Part shown: one piece after another, positions 34,666 through 62,333 of the stretch
Layout of the letters: each line of letters begins with the position of its first letter
Position numbering within the stretch: the first letter of the stretch is position 1
The notes under the pieces: model-generated
Seen by the model: the letters and a program-made list of their open reading frames with translations, nothing else
The model's database searches: none
What the model was told of the DNA's origin: nothing
Program-made: the position numbers and the translations under genes
Source of the DNA: Semisulcospira habei
Lineage: Eukaryota > Mollusca > Gastropoda > Semisulcospiridae
DNA length: 64,000 bases
Direction of reading: 5' to 3'
NCBI GenBank assembly: GCA_036245525.1
Contig: BTPG01000003.1
Location: forward strand, 191,624,164 to 191,688,163

Positions 34666-34829
34666 CAGGTTGAAGGGTGCTGGACGAAGACTTACTAGGG
34701 CCAGGTAAAGTTTGCTATGCCAGGTGAATGCCATGAGTCCAGAAAGCAGGTCGTTGATAAGTCATTGGTAAAAAGGTAGGTCGTGATTGGTATGGGCAGT
34801 GCTGCGCGGTCACAGATAACAGTGCTGGC

Positions 34830-34944
34830 GTTCTATGGCAAAAGCAAGCATGTCCATTTTTTGAGAAAAACGAGATTTTCATTGTATATAATGAAAATCT
34901 CGCTTTTCTCAAAAATGGACATATCGCCTTTTGCTATAGAACAG
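34830..34944. repeat. A/T-rich near-perfect hairpin
   Basis: TTCTATGGCAAAAGC, ATGTCCATTTTTTGAG and CGAGATTTTCATT are each followed by their inverse around TATATA. Unrelated to the other families. Confidence 0.85.
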
Positions 34945-35171
34945 CGGCAGAGTGTAAATCCATCGAGGAGTAGTCGGTTGCCCTCGACCCCAACCACCAC
35001 CACCCCTCCTCCCCCCACTCCTGTCCCCACCGTACTTTCATGTCCACAATGGCAGGCAACGGAAAATTAAGCTATCACTCAATCTACCACCGACGTTTTG
35101 GACGTGACTTTGCACACGAGGAATCCAGTGTCATAACTGACCGTGTGTTTCCATAATCAGATGGATTTCGT

Positions 35172-35345
35172 TTTAGCGCAATCTTCCGAGTCACAACGTA
35201 TTAGTACAGGTCGTGGGACCATGAAACTTCATAGGCATTTCAAGGTTAGCTTTACCGAGTAGCAAGTGGAGGGTGGATCAACTCGGCTGTAACCCTGTTG
35301 TCGGTCAAGGGTGTCTGGACTCTGGAGTGCCACTTTTTGTCTACT
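35172..35345 (+). repeat. Left direct repeat flanking a LINE fragment
   Basis: About 170 bp from AATCTTCCGAGTCACAACG to GAGTGCCACTTTTTGTC, repeated at 36297-36475 with small indels. Far too long for a target-site duplication. Confidence 0.85.
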
Positions 35346-35365
35346 AATGGGCCTCTGTCGGTCTG

Positions 35366-36290
35366 AATCAACCATAGACAATGCATCCTAGTTGTTCTGA
35401 TCTGATTGCCTGCTCAGCTGGATTTGGAGCAGCATCTTTTGTGACTGTAGAGGCCAATGCGGGAGTGGCAGTCCCTGCTGCAAAGATCACAAATGTACGT
35501 GGTGGCTGGTCTGATGAACTTGTTGCACTCCTTTCTGCGTGCCCGCTTGTCTGCTGCTGCTTTCGACATCTTCTCTTCTCCTGACTTGAGGTGTTGGTGG
35601 AGGATACTTCTCCACTTTGCACGGTCATCCGCAAGGCGTTCCCAGGACCCAGTGTCAATGTCCAGTGCCCTAGGTCCCTCTTGCAGACATCTACAAATCG
35701 TAGCTTGGGGCGTCCAGTGTTTCTTCTCCCAGCTGCCAGTTCTCCGTAGAGGATGTCTTTTGGGATGCGGCCATCTTCCATGCGGTGAACGTGGCCGAGC
35801 CAGCGCAGTCTACGTTGTCTGAGTAGAGCGTACATGCTGGAAAGGCCGGCCAGCACGTGACAGGACTTCGGTGTTGGTCACTCTATCTTGCCAAGATATG
35901 CCCAGGATACGGCGGATGCTTCTCAGGTGGAAGGTGTTGAGTCTTCTCTCCTGTCTAGCATATGTGGTCCATGTCTCACTGCCGTATAGCAGTGTGCTGA
36001 CGACGCAGGCATTGTACACAGCGATCTTTGTTTTCACAGTCAGCTTGGGATTTGTCCACACTCGTGTTGTGAGGCGTTCAAGAGTTGCAGCAGCCTTCCC
36101 GATCCTCTTGTCGATCTCGATGTCCAGAGAGAGGTTCATCGGTGAGGGGGGACCCAAGGTACGTGAACTGGTGGACGACGTCGAGCTCGTAGTTGTCAAT
36201 GGTGATGAATGGCGGTGCCTCTGTGCCCTGTCCCAGGACGTTCGTCTTCTTTAGACTGGTAGTCAGTCCCGAAGTCCTTGCAAGCCTGTG
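35366..36290 (-). pseudogene. Decayed LINE C-terminal fragment (endonuclease-RT type)
   Basis: Minus-strand frames give TIDNYELDVVHQFTYLGS, then IDKRIGKAAATLERL, YNACVVSTLLYGSETWTTYA, RSIRRILGISW and RLRWLGHVHRMEDGRIPKD, the usual C-terminal signature of these LINEs. Frameshifts occur near 36140 and near 35852, the latter a 1- or 4-bp insertion at GGCCGGCC. Flanked by a 170-bp direct repeat. Confidence 0.8.
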
Positions 36291-36296
36291 TCAGTT

Positions 36297-36475
36297 TTAG
36301 CGCCATCTTCCGAGTCACAACGAATTAGTACAGGTCGTGGGACCATGAAACTTCAAAGGCATTTCAAGGTTAGCTTTACCGAGTAGCAAGTCACAGTGGA
36401 GGGTGGATCAATTCGGTTGTAACCCTGTTGTCGGTCCGGGCAAGGGTGTCTAGAGTGCCACTTTTTGTCAGTCTA
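36297..36475 (+). repeat. Right direct repeat flanking a LINE fragment
   Basis: Second copy of the 35172-35345 segment in the same orientation (GTCGTGGGACCATGAAACTT shared). The decayed LINE at 35366-36290 lies between. Confidence 0.85.
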
Positions 36476-36539
36476 CCGTACGCACGTTCCGTAGCATGCA
36501 TATGACGAACATAGGCGGGCACACATCAGACCCTGACAG

Positions 36540-36617
36540 TGAAGTAACATGATAAAAAAAATACGTCATGCTTAGCTACGCTAATCGCGCTGTTGAACGT
36601 ACATTTGGCGGGAAGCA

Positions 36618-36684
<67 letters not shown>

Positions 36685-36693
36685 TGCGCGCGC

Positions 36694-36785
<92 letters not shown>

Positions 36786-37072
36786 GCACGAGTATCTCCG
36801 GTGTTTCTGTGCGCACAGGCCTGAAACGTAAGAAAATGCATTGGATCGAGATGTATTTCGGAGAGCCTCCGAGCATATTCAAATTAAATGAATCGTTCAA
36901 GAAAAAAATTGTCGTTTTATTTATATAAAGTCGGTTGACCCACATTTGCGTCTGTAATTTTCGTTCGATTCACTTGGAATTTTGGATATGGCTAGCTTGG
37001 GGATAGACGTTGGATGAGTTCGTAATCAAGAGTTGTACCTCTTCAACGTTTTCAATAATAATTATTTCATTT
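36540..37072 (+). repeat. Composite repeat X, diverged left-part copy E
   Basis: Carries GAACGTACATTTGGCG, a long (GT)n/(GC)n array, then AAAGTCGGTTGACCC and TTGGATGAGTTCG as in copy A. The right half is absent and a coding-like segment follows. Confidence 0.65.
36620..36783. repeat. (GT)n/(GC)n array in repeat X copy E
   Basis: GT, then GTGC, a pure GC block near 36687-36708, then GT again. Confidence 0.95.
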
Positions 37073-37073
37073 T

Positions 37074-37204
37074 TGCAAGTTTTGGACCCACTATATACTC
37101 ACATCAAACAGTCAGCCCCGGAAGAGGCTGTGTGGAAGAAAACAGTCAGCTTTCGGATGAGTGACGTGAACATCAAATTCGTCATTGTGTACACGGCGTC
37201 GTGA
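37074..37204 (+). CDS. Coding-like segment after a repeat copy (uncertain)
   Basis: The frame VLDPLYTHIKQSAPEEAVWK followed by KTVSFRMSDVNIKF and VIVYTAS to a TGA has protein-like composition and a T-rich tract ending GCAAG before it. It begins where similarity to repeat X ends. No family recognised; a captured terminal exon is one possibility, chance another. Confidence 0.2.
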
Positions 37205-37611
37205 GACTAGCGATGCCATAACGTCAAGCTTATAGTGACATCATTTTCCTGTTCACGCTATTCTTCTTCAGAATTCTTGTCGCTACACGAGCTCACAGAG
37301 CGTAGTAATGGCGAGAAGCGCCGTGTGTTCGTCTTTATTTGTGTGTGCCGGCATGTGTGTTGATCAGAGGTTGGCTTACAGAGGAGGGAAATGGATCAGA
37401 AGGATAAGCTTAAAAATATGAACAACTCTGAATGTTCCTAAATGAAGAACGCATGTGAGCTCCAAACAATACGGTAGACTTTGGGATGAAATCCTCATCT
37501 TGTTATAAACAGTCTCGATGCACAGCTGAATGAGATAATAAGATGGGATGAACCTTAACCCACAAAGTCCCTTCCATATGCGAGCTGTCCTCCGTGTCAG
37601 ATCTGCGAAGC

Positions 37612-37737
37612 TTTTTCAACAGGAGATATTTCGGCATCAAAGTCAGGTTAAAGACGAAAGGTGGAGACTACCTTTCGTCTTTAACCTGATTTTGATGCTG
37701 AAATATCTCCTGTTGAAAAAGCTTCGCAGATCTAACA
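37612..37737. repeat. Inverted duplication within repeat X copy B
   Basis: GCTTTTTCAACAGGAGATAT ... AAAGACGAAAGGT pairs with its inverse over about 60 bp. Confidence 0.85.
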
Positions 37738-38556
37738 ATGCGTCAGTGAGCTCTATCAGGGCGCAGTGCATACGCGTCATTTGTTTGTCAAATGTCATTT
37801 GTCATGACGGTTTGGTTTTTGTTTTACGTAATTTTATATTTTACGTGAGATGATTTACACTTTCGCTTCAAGACTTGAGAAAATGGTGATAAAACTAGAA
37901 TTTCACGGTACGATTTCAGTCTCGCTATAATTTGTGTGAAATCATGTTGACTTTACCTAGCTACATAATATACTAAGTACAACTGCATGCTCTTCAGTCT
38001 GAAAGCGCGTCGATGTGTGTGTGTTTGTGTGCGTGTGCGTGCGTGCGCGCACGCTCAAAACATCTCCAAGAGACTTGGCATAGATCCTCATGCGCCCTCG
38101 ATGTGTGTGTGTGCGTGTGCGTGCGTGCGTGCGCGCGCGCTCAAAACATCTTCAAGAGGCCCGGCATAGGTCCGGAGTTGCTTCTTTTACGTCACCGCCA
38201 CTGTCTGACTTTCTTCAGAAGTCAAGGTATTTTTACTGTTTTAATTTGTTTCTGACAAGAATTAATTATTACTGAAGAAATTGAAATGATACAAAGCTGG
38301 CCAACGAACTCATCCAATGTCTTTATCCAAACTAGCTATATCCAAAATTTCAAGTAAATATGACACAAATTACGGACTCTAATCTGGGTCAACCGACTTT
38401 CTATAAATTGTCTGTTATGTCTTCAATGAGACATACAGTTACAAATGCTCGGGGGGCTCTCTTAGCCACCCCTTAAAGAATGTATTTCGCCGCCAAGTTT
38501 CAACTGAGCTTGTGCGTACAGCAATAACGGAGATTTTCGTGTTTACATACATACGC

Positions 38557-38564
38557 GCGCGCGC

Positions 38565-38623
<59 letters not shown>

Positions 38624-38628
38624 GCACG

Positions 38629-38693
<65 letters not shown>
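38557..38693. repeat. (CA)n/(CG)n array in repeat X copy B
   Basis: Counterpart of the arrays in the other X copies, read on the opposite strand. Confidence 0.95.
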
Positions 38694-38695
<2 letters not shown>

Positions 38696-39027
38696 CGCTT
38701 CGCGCCAAATGTACCGGTTCAGCAGCGAGGTTGGCGTAACTAGACATGACGTCATTTTTATCTTTTACTTCAGTTGTCAGAGGATTAGGCCTGCCCGCCT
38801 TTGACATCATGGATATGCTATTAAATTCGCCCCACCGCGACCCATCCTAAAAAGTCCCTTCTATAAAATGAAGGGACTTAAAAATGACAAGAGCGACAAC
38901 AAGGGTCGACGTAAACAATATAACAATATAACAGATATGTTTTCATCTGGCGGGGTTTTTCACCCATGAAGATCGAAAGGACATTAAACGCAGACTCAGG
39001 GGAGAAAGTGCGAGGCAACATTATTTA

Positions 39028-39121
39028 TTAACTATTTGGGTGTCCGGGTAGCGGTTTTTGTCGCGATGATTCCTGTAGGAATCATCGCGACAAAAACCGC
39101 TACCGACACCCAATGGGTTAC
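39028..39121. mobile_element. PalD element
   Basis: TTAACTATTTGGGTGTCCGG start and a near-perfect hairpin with GTCGCGATGATTCCTGTAGG to the end CCAATGGGTTA. Confidence 0.85.
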
Positions 39122-39195
39122 GATTGTGTTTCCCAACAGCAAGCGTCGACCAAGACCTGCATGTGAAAAAAACGAATAACTAAAGTGAAAATAGA

Positions 39196-39330
39196 AACCA
39201 ACCAACCAACCAACCAACCAAACAAACAAACAAACAATCAATCAATCAACCAACCAACCAACCAAACAAACAAACAAACAAACAATCAATCAATCAATCA
39301 ACCAACCAACCAAACAACCAAACAAACCAC
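39196..39330. repeat. (AACC/AAAC/AATC)n tetranucleotide array
   Basis: Alternating blocks of three related tetranucleotides, likely derived from one retroposon tail. Confidence 0.9.
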
Positions 39331-39412
39331 TAGGCATAATAAAGGAAATGACTGGAACCCGAAGCAGCGTGCTTTGGGTATACTCGATTTTTTTCCCTGT
39401 GTCCAAGGTGCA

Positions 39413-39636
39413 CTAGCCCATATCATACTGAGGCTAAAAGCTTCAAATTTGTACACTGCCATATGCAAGCTACATTATAGTACATACAGATAAGGATATA
39501 GACCAATCGCTTAGGTTCAAGGGTGGTGCCAGAATAGCTTAGCGCCTAGAGGCGCCAAGCTGTTCTGGCACTACCCTTGAACTATTTTAGTCAAACTTAT
39601 TTCACACACCGGTGTATTCCGAATGATAAGGGTTAA
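39413..39636. mobile_element. PalB subfamily element
   Basis: CTAGCCCATATCATACTGAG start, GATAAGGGTTAA end, core hairpin with GGCGCC centre. Close relative of 18753-18952. Confidence 0.8.
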
Positions 39637-39647
39637 ATGACGCGAAC

Positions 39648-39862
39648 TTGTTAGTTAGTTAGTTCGGGCTTTAAGGTCCACGCTACTGGGGTGAAAATTG
39701 GCGGCCCTAGCGGGCGGGTTATGGGGACAGGGACAGCTATTGCCTTTGGGAGTACGATCTGAACACTGATCAATTCGGTCGAACTGCAACTGTGCCACTT
39801 TGATTTACTAGGACCTTATAACGCACATGCTATCTGAACAAGCCCGTTGTTTTGCCTGGACT
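39648..39862 (-). mobile_element. SINE copy lacking the tRNA head
   Basis: 3' two-thirds of the same SINE on the minus strand, diverged, ending before the box B region. 5'-truncated as expected for retrotransposition. Confidence 0.7.
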
Positions 39863-39956
39863 GACCTACGCGAATTTGAATTGTCGACGGATGTATACAC
39901 AGACTTTTTGTGTATACTTCCTATAGTCAAGAAGGAGTCGAACGCGACTGGTCGTG

Positions 39957-40136
39957 TTTAGCCCTTTTCATCCTGATACACCCCTTGTTTAAAATAAATT
40001 TGACTGATAGTTCAAGGGTGGTGCCAGCATAGCTTGGCACCACCCTTGAACCAAAAGAGTTTATCTATATCCTAATCAGTAATATAGCCTTCGTAGGACA
40101 ATAAGACAAAATCAGCATCAGGATGTAATGGGTTAG
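39957..40136. mobile_element. PalB subfamily element, opposite orientation
   Basis: TTTAGCCCTTTTCATCCTGA to AGGATGTAATGGGTTA; the core hairpin is shortened to AGTTCAAGGGTGGTGCCA and inverse. Confidence 0.7.
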
Positions 40137-40178
40137 TATACGTCAATGAAAAACACTGACTACCCCGGTGAAATTCGG

Positions 40179-40236
40179 CGTAACCCCCGTTGTGCATGCA
40201 GCCAGTGCCGGGTGATGTATGCACAAAGGGGGTTAA
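40179..40236. mobile_element. PalE element at the left end of the foldback
   Basis: GTAACCCCCGTTGTGCATGC to GTATGCACAAAGGGGGTTAA, 58 bp. Confidence 0.75.
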
Positions 40237-40935
40237 ATAGTATGACTAGCATGACTGTATAGGCCATTGACATCGGAGCGCACAACGTTTCTGGCAAATA
40301 TTTCCGCAAAGAACACTTTTCTATATCAATCTTAGAACAAATATCATTCAATTTCAGTTGACCTAATACGATTTACTTTTAAGAAACTCGAACAATGTGT
40401 CAGTTTTGGTGTACAGACGTAAAAATTCGGATTTTTTTTTTTCTCACGAAATGACTGATTTTACATCCCTAAATGTGCCCCAGATATATTAAGCCCAATA
40501 TAAGCAAGATCCATTTCCACGTGAATTGGCCAAATTTTCAAGCCTGAAACAGTGCAGGCATACATGAAGTCCGCATGCTTAACCTACGATATTGAAATTT
40601 GCCGGGGCTCTATTTAGGGTAGTAAAAATGACTTTCTTGTCTTGTCACCTTTTTTTTTCCGACTGTACAGCTAAATCGACAAATCATAGGAGCTCAGTGA
40701 AAATATTCCATATTAGGTCAATTGGCACTATATGATATTTGTTCTTAAAGTGGTACAGAAAAGTGTCTCTTTGCTGAGATATTTGGGGAAAACGTTGTGC
40801 ACGCTGATGTCAAACGGCCTATATACACATTGCTATGCCTTATCCGTGCATGATTCTACTACACACACAGAGGGTCGAAGGCGACACTATCTGTCAAGGT
40901 TACGTACCTACAGCCGATTATGCACGGGGTAAGTG
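40179..40935 (+). repeat. ~0.75-kb foldback with near-touching arms
   Basis: The left half (about 40245-40530) pairs with the right half (about 40560-40860): AGGCCATTGACATC ... CGCACAACGTTT against the inverted AAACGTTGTGCACGCTGATG and TCAAACGGCC. Further matches (CATCCCTAAA/TTTAGGGTAG) reach close to the centre. Arms are visibly diverged. Each outer end carries a small GTGCAT-type hairpin. Confidence 0.65.
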
Positions 40936-41114
40936 GCACTACAAAATGCACTACCATAGTACACGATAGCATACGAGGGTCTTCTAAGGTCTGGGTGAGT
41001 ATGAACGGTATGTGTAGTCAGTTGTTATAACGTGTATTCGTGTAGTATAGATACACGCGTATGTGCTGGTCTAGGCTGTTTTGGTGTTACGGCCTAAGGT
41101 AATCAAGGTTAAGA

Positions 41115-41194
41115 TTAACTCATTCGAGACGTGCCGCCTCCGGATACGCGGCATGAGCCGCGTATCCGGAGTCGGCACGTCTCGAATGAGTCAC
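41115..41194. mobile_element. PalC element
   Basis: TTAACTCATTCGAGACGTGC to the inverted CACGTCTCGAATGAG, followed by TCAC. Near-perfect hairpin with GGATACGCGGC. Confidence 0.9.
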
Positions 41195-41307
41195 TAAGTT
41201 TGTCTGACTTTTATTGAGATTTATGAATTCAGGTTCGTTTACAAGGAAAGACTTCCAAAAACGAGCGAGAGCGAAATCACAGCGGACTAATCAGTTTGTA
41301 CATAAGC

Positions 41308-41407
41308 ATAGATAACACTCCAAACATCTCCAAGAGGCATTGATCCTCATGAGACCCGAGGTCTCATGAGGATCTATACCTCTTGGAGATGTTTGGAGTG
41401 TTGTCTA
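41308..41407. repeat. PalA hairpin with extended arms
   Basis: The family hairpin is extended outward by AACACTCCAAACATCTCCAA and its inverse, so the arms reach about 50 bp. The CCAAACATCTCCAAGAG extension also occurs in repeat X. Confidence 0.85.
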
Positions 41408-41409
41408 TT

Positions 41410-41850
41410 CTTACGGTACAAGCAGGTTATCAGCCGTGGTTTCTAGTCATTCTAAGGGTTCAAGAGTTCGTCTTTGGGAGTGGTTCGGCGCAAACATAGC
41501 CTCGATATTACCGGTAAAGGGTTCGTCTCACTGCCATAAAGAAGTCAGACAAAACCTAAAATCCTAAGTTAACCTCAATTTCCAATCACTGTGGGTTATC
41601 CTCCGCCTGTGGATGTCGTTGCACAACGACCCACCGTGGCATTCTCAAGTGTCATGAAGTAGTCAATAAAAAGACAGGACTTATTGTAGACTTGCTCGTG
41701 TGTCAACTACGATTAGTTCAGTAAATCATTTAACACAACATCGAGAGCCAAATAAATGTACTCTCCAAGCTGTTATGGGAGCCTGCAGGACTCGTTTATT
41801 TTACTACAACGTAACTCCCGTCCCTTCGTTCTTGTTGGCAATTCACAGAT
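41410..41850. other. Unassigned sequence upstream of AMDHD1
   Basis: No repeats or palindromes of note; could contain a distal promoter or non-coding first exon of AMDHD1, unproven. Confidence 0.4.
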
Positions 41851-41856
41851 GATAAG

Positions 41857-41918
41857 TGTGTGTGTGTGTGTGTGTGTGCGTGTATGGTGTCAGTGTGTGT
41901 GTGTGTATGTGTGTGTGT

Positions 41919-41993
<75 letters not shown>

Positions 41994-42010
41994 CGCGCGT
42001 GCGTGTGTGC
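41857..42010. repeat. (GT)n microsatellite upstream of AMDHD1
   Basis: GT array with interruptions about 380 bp before the AMDHD1 start codon. Confidence 0.95.
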
Positions 42011-42176
42011 CGTTCTCCGTTGGTTTAAGTGACGTTTCCCTTTCAACTAGTAATAACTCTTGCAATAAAGCAGAACTAAGGTTGTTTTCATTGTTCTTTG
42101 TTGTTGCTGCTGCTGAGCTGTTGCTGTTCTTGTACTTGTTCTTGAGCTTGTTGGCGTGCTTGTTTTCATTGCATGA

Positions 42177-42177
42177 T

Positions 42178-42228
<51 letters not shown>

Positions 42229-42270
42229 TTTGTTTTGTTTTGTTTTGTTTTGTTTTGTTTTGGTTTGGTT
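42177..42270. repeat. (TTTA)n and (TTTTG)n array next to AMDHD1 exon 1
   Basis: Tetra- and pentanucleotide arrays ending about 115 bp before the start codon. Confidence 0.95.
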
Positions 42271-42386
42271 TGTTTGGGGGAGTGGGATGGCGTTATCAGT
42301 AATGACTTTGCCAGGCGTTAGTCCTTTGTTGCCAGTCTGAAATGTATGTTTTTTTCCTTGAAGGTTTTGCACAAGGAAGCTGGACA

Positions 42387-59038
<16,652 letters not shown>

Positions 59039-59628
59039 TTTTATTAAACTACATGCCAAAAATAAAAGGACGGAATTTTACGTTTCATTCGCAGACGTCG
59101 TGCATATTATTGCCAGTGTATAAAACTGATATCCCAGAAACCAACACAAACTCACCAGACCCAGTAGAAAGAGGAGGGGGTGGGAGGGGGGGGGGCGTCG
59201 GAGGAGAGCATTGGGGGGGGGGGGAGGTACCATCACAAGGTCACATCATATTTTGCCATTCACGAATCGCAAATCAATAAAAAGAAAAAAAAAAAATAAA
59301 CGGCATTCGCGTTTCACGATGGAAAGAGACAACGAAGAGAGATGGTACCGTTTTATTACTTCTTTCACTAGTCAAAATCTCGTACAGTATATAATCGTAT
59401 ACCAAGGGGAGTAACTCAGCACTGGACAAACAAACGGGTTAGATACCCTGACTCGTTCCTTATGGCACCCTAGATGAGAATCGTCTGCGCTACGAAGAAC
59501 ACTTGGCGTACACGGCCAAACATATTGTGAGACCCTGTAGATATTCGTATGTATTCGTATATATTCGCATGCGGTGTTTGGAGTCTGACACGTTTGACTA
59601 AGGTATACTGATATAACGAATAAGGCCA

Positions 59629-59694
59629 GCAAGAGGCATAGATCCTCATGAGCCCCCGCAGCTGCGGCGGCTCTTGAGGATCTATGCCTCTTGC
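59629..59694. repeat. PalA hairpin
   Basis: Full arms around CCGCAGCTGCGG. Confidence 0.85.
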
Positions 59695-59780
59695 ATTTGG
59701 GTTGTGTCATGTGCCCGCAGTGAAAGGAACAACTTCGTCAATCTGCGGCTAGAAATGTACCGGGATAAGCCTCGGTGGCA

Positions 59781-59847
59781 GCAAGAGACATACATTTTCA
59801 TGAGCCCCTGCGCCTGCACGAGTTCATGAGAATCTATGCCTCTTTCA
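59781..59847. repeat. PalA hairpin
   Basis: GCAAGAGACATACATTTTCA and inverse, with some mismatches; 87 bp after the previous copy. Confidence 0.75.
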
Positions 59848-59960
59848 GATAGAATGAGACTACTACTTATGTTACGAAATAGGCGCGGATTTGAAATGAC
59901 CAGTTTGTCTGTGTGTAACTGTGGGTAGTCATATTTCTAGTTGGTTAGTCGGCTGATTGG

Positions 59961-60150
59961 CTTGTTTGTTTGTTTGTTTGTTTGTTTGTTTGTTTGTTTG
60001 TTTGTTGGGAGGATGGATGGGTGGGTTGGTGGAATGGTCGGTTGGTTGGTTGGTGCTTTGGTTTGTGGGTTGGTTGATTTGTCGGTGGTTGGGTGGTTGG
60101 CTGGTTTCTTTGTTTCTTTCTGTGTTTGTTTATTTGTTTGTTCTCTCTTA
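59961..60150. repeat. (TTTG)n/(GGTT)n simple repeat
   Basis: Pure TTTG block then degenerate GGTT/GGTG. Confidence 0.9.
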
Positions 60151-60322
60151 GCTGGCGTTAATTGGTAAATATTTATAAAGAAAATGGTGCACTTCTCATT
60201 CCCGCTTTTAAACTGCGGTTCAGTTCCACCTGACGCAGACAGTGTTTCTGCAGTCTTTGTTAATTCAAGACATAAAAAACAAAACCCAATCTGTCCCAGG
60301 AACATGGATTTAAAGTGGTGTC

Positions 60323-60386
60323 AGCGAGAGACATATATCCTCACGAGCCTCTGTAACTGCGAGAGCTCACGAGGATCTATACCTCA
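60323..60386. repeat. PalA hairpin
   Basis: GCGAGAGACATATATCCTCA and the inverse GAGGATCTATACCTC around CTGTAACTGCGAGAG. Confidence 0.7.
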
Positions 60387-60487
60387 GTCTTAAAGTGTTC
60401 AAAATTTCCCGGCACTGAACGGGTTACGTTACGTGTTTTCCTGTCCACGTGCGTGCACTCGAGTTCTCTAGAAAGTGAGGGGGAACT

Positions 60488-60701
60488 TTAACTCATTCAG
60501 CCCGACGGCCGTATTTCCCAAATTTTGGAGGCGTCATCTAATGACTATGCACCAGTTGCAGTAGATGGATCGATCATGATAATTCAAGGGCAGTGCCAAA
60601 TTAGCTTGGCGCCTATCGGCGCCAAGCTAATCTGGCACTATCTTTGAATTATCATGGTCGACCCATCTCCTGCTGTAGTGCGTCAGGGCTGAATGGGTTA
60701 A
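60488..60701. mobile_element. PalB element, full length, inverted relative to 30416
   Basis: TTAACTCATTCAGCCCGACG to CAGGGCTGAATGGGTTAA, 214 bp. The asymmetric flank CCAAATTTTGGAGGCGTCAT lies left here and right at 30416, so the two are opposite in orientation. Confidence 0.9.
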
Positions 60702-60831
60702 TGATGTAATTTGCACCTGCATCAACGGTCGCTTGTTAATCACGCTGACTGCTCCTCGCCACCACACATGTTGAATAAATCGATCGGTGCCACTGGCGTG
60801 TGAAAGTTTTCAGAGTAGGTATATCCAACGA

Positions 60832-60925
60832 CGGTGATAGTTCTTGGGTGGTGCCAGGATAGCTTGGCGCCTATAGGCGCCAAACTATTCTGGCACCACC
60901 CTAGAACTATCACTGACATTCGATT
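60832..60925. repeat. PalB core hairpin
   Basis: GGTGATAGTTCTTGGGTGGT and the inverse ACCACCCTAGAACTATCAC around GGCGCCTATAGGCGCC. Confidence 0.75.
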
Positions 60926-61022
60926 TTCTGTTGTAGTAAGCAAGGGCTAAATGATTCTGAGTGGAGATTTTATTAAAATAAAGTTTGCTGGCCACGATGT
61001 ACAAGACCGACGAACTTCTGGC

Positions 61023-61053
61023 AGCAAGCGTAGATTCGCATGAGCCCCTGCAT
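61023..61053. repeat. PalA half-copy
   Basis: GCAAGCGTAGATTCGCATGA then GCCCCTGC only. Confidence 0.55.
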
Positions 61054-61354
61054 TAAGACTCAGTGAAGTTCGATCGTCTTCCATAGGCGAAGGGGGTCAT
61101 GCGGTGTTCAGGCGACTGATGGCCAAACAGCGATCGCTACATATAATACCCGTGATGCCTACCGAAGTCACACTGCTGCTGCATGCATACGAAAGTTCGA
61201 TTCGCCGTAACGTGTTATGCCTTTAGTTCAGTTCTGTATATTTCCGTCAACTATGAGATGGGATCTCTTCCCTTGGAAAGGCCCATACGCGCTCCATCAC
61301 GAGTTCATTTCGCTATCGTACCAAAATTAGTCTGGTTTACTTACTCATAGATCT

Positions 61355-61665
61355 AGAGCCCGTAACAGCTCAGGCGGTTAAGCGTCTGAGCAAGAGAGCG
61401 AAGGGAATCGCCGGGTCGTGGGTTCGAATCCCCGGCCCCGGTAGCTGAACTCGCAATTCAGGGGGAAAAAGACGGGCTTGTTCCATAGCATGTACGTTGA
61501 AAGGCCCTGGTAAATCAAAGTGGCACAGTTGCAGTGCCTGAACTGATCAATGTTCATTTCGTACTCCATAGGCAATAGATTTCCCTGTCCCCCATAACCC
61601 GCCCGTCAGGGCCGTCCATTATCACTTCGGTGCCGTGGACGTTAAACCCCGAACTAAGCAACCCA
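61355..61665 (+). mobile_element. tRNA-derived SINE, near full length
   Basis: Same family as 31286-31600, on the plus strand: AGCTCAGGCGGTTAAGC (box A), GGTTCGAATCC (box B), the CCGTCAGGGCCGTCC block and a GTTAAACCCCGAACTAAGC end. Confidence 0.85.
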
Positions 61666-61928
61666 TCATGGATCTCTCATAACCTTTCAAGTTTGCCCAA
61701 CGCCGCTGCCTTTCTCCACACCTCTATTCGTTTCAAAATAACATGTTCGTTTGCAGAGTCTAACACACGAAAGCTTCACGGCATTGATGGGTCGGACGTT
61801 ACAGATCAAGGATAGCGCCAGACTGGCAGTATATGTGCCAATGACTTTCTTGCGTAAGTAAGAGTTCCGTGACTCCCTGCAGGAGCTATTTCTTCTGCTA
61901 GACACGAGGATCAGTGCCATTCACATCC

Positions 61929-62097
<169 letters not shown>

Positions 62098-62333
62098 AGA
62101 ACTTTAGGCTAGATCGAGTTTCCAAACTAGGAATGTGATCTTTCTCAACAGTAATCATGATCAGTACTCGTGATCACGCAATCTCAGTTTAGAAAACATA
62201 GGCCTGCACGTTTTTCCCTCGTCATTTTTTTTTTTAAACGCGAGAAAAAGGTCTTGTGGCATTATAGCGACAAATAGGCGTCTAAGATTACGGATCCGGT
62301 CACTGAGGCAAGATCTTCCATCTCAGTGGGAGC

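Larger units (their letters stand above)
37535..38885 (-). repeat. Composite repeat X, copy B (inverted)
   Basis: Runs from ATGGGATGAACCTTAACCCA to AAAGTCCCTTCTATAAAATG in the opposite orientation to copy A. A 60-bp internal segment is present as an inverted duplication at 37612-37737, forming a near-perfect hairpin that copy A lacks. Confidence 0.75.

Noticed and set aside
36297..36475. LTRs of a retrovirus-like element around 35172-36475
   Set aside because: The enclosed coding remains are LINE-type and no primer-binding site, gag or protease signal is visible.
39185..39493. Asn/Gln/Thr-rich 102-codon ORF
   Set aside because: Its composition comes from the AACC/AAAC/AATC tetranucleotide array.
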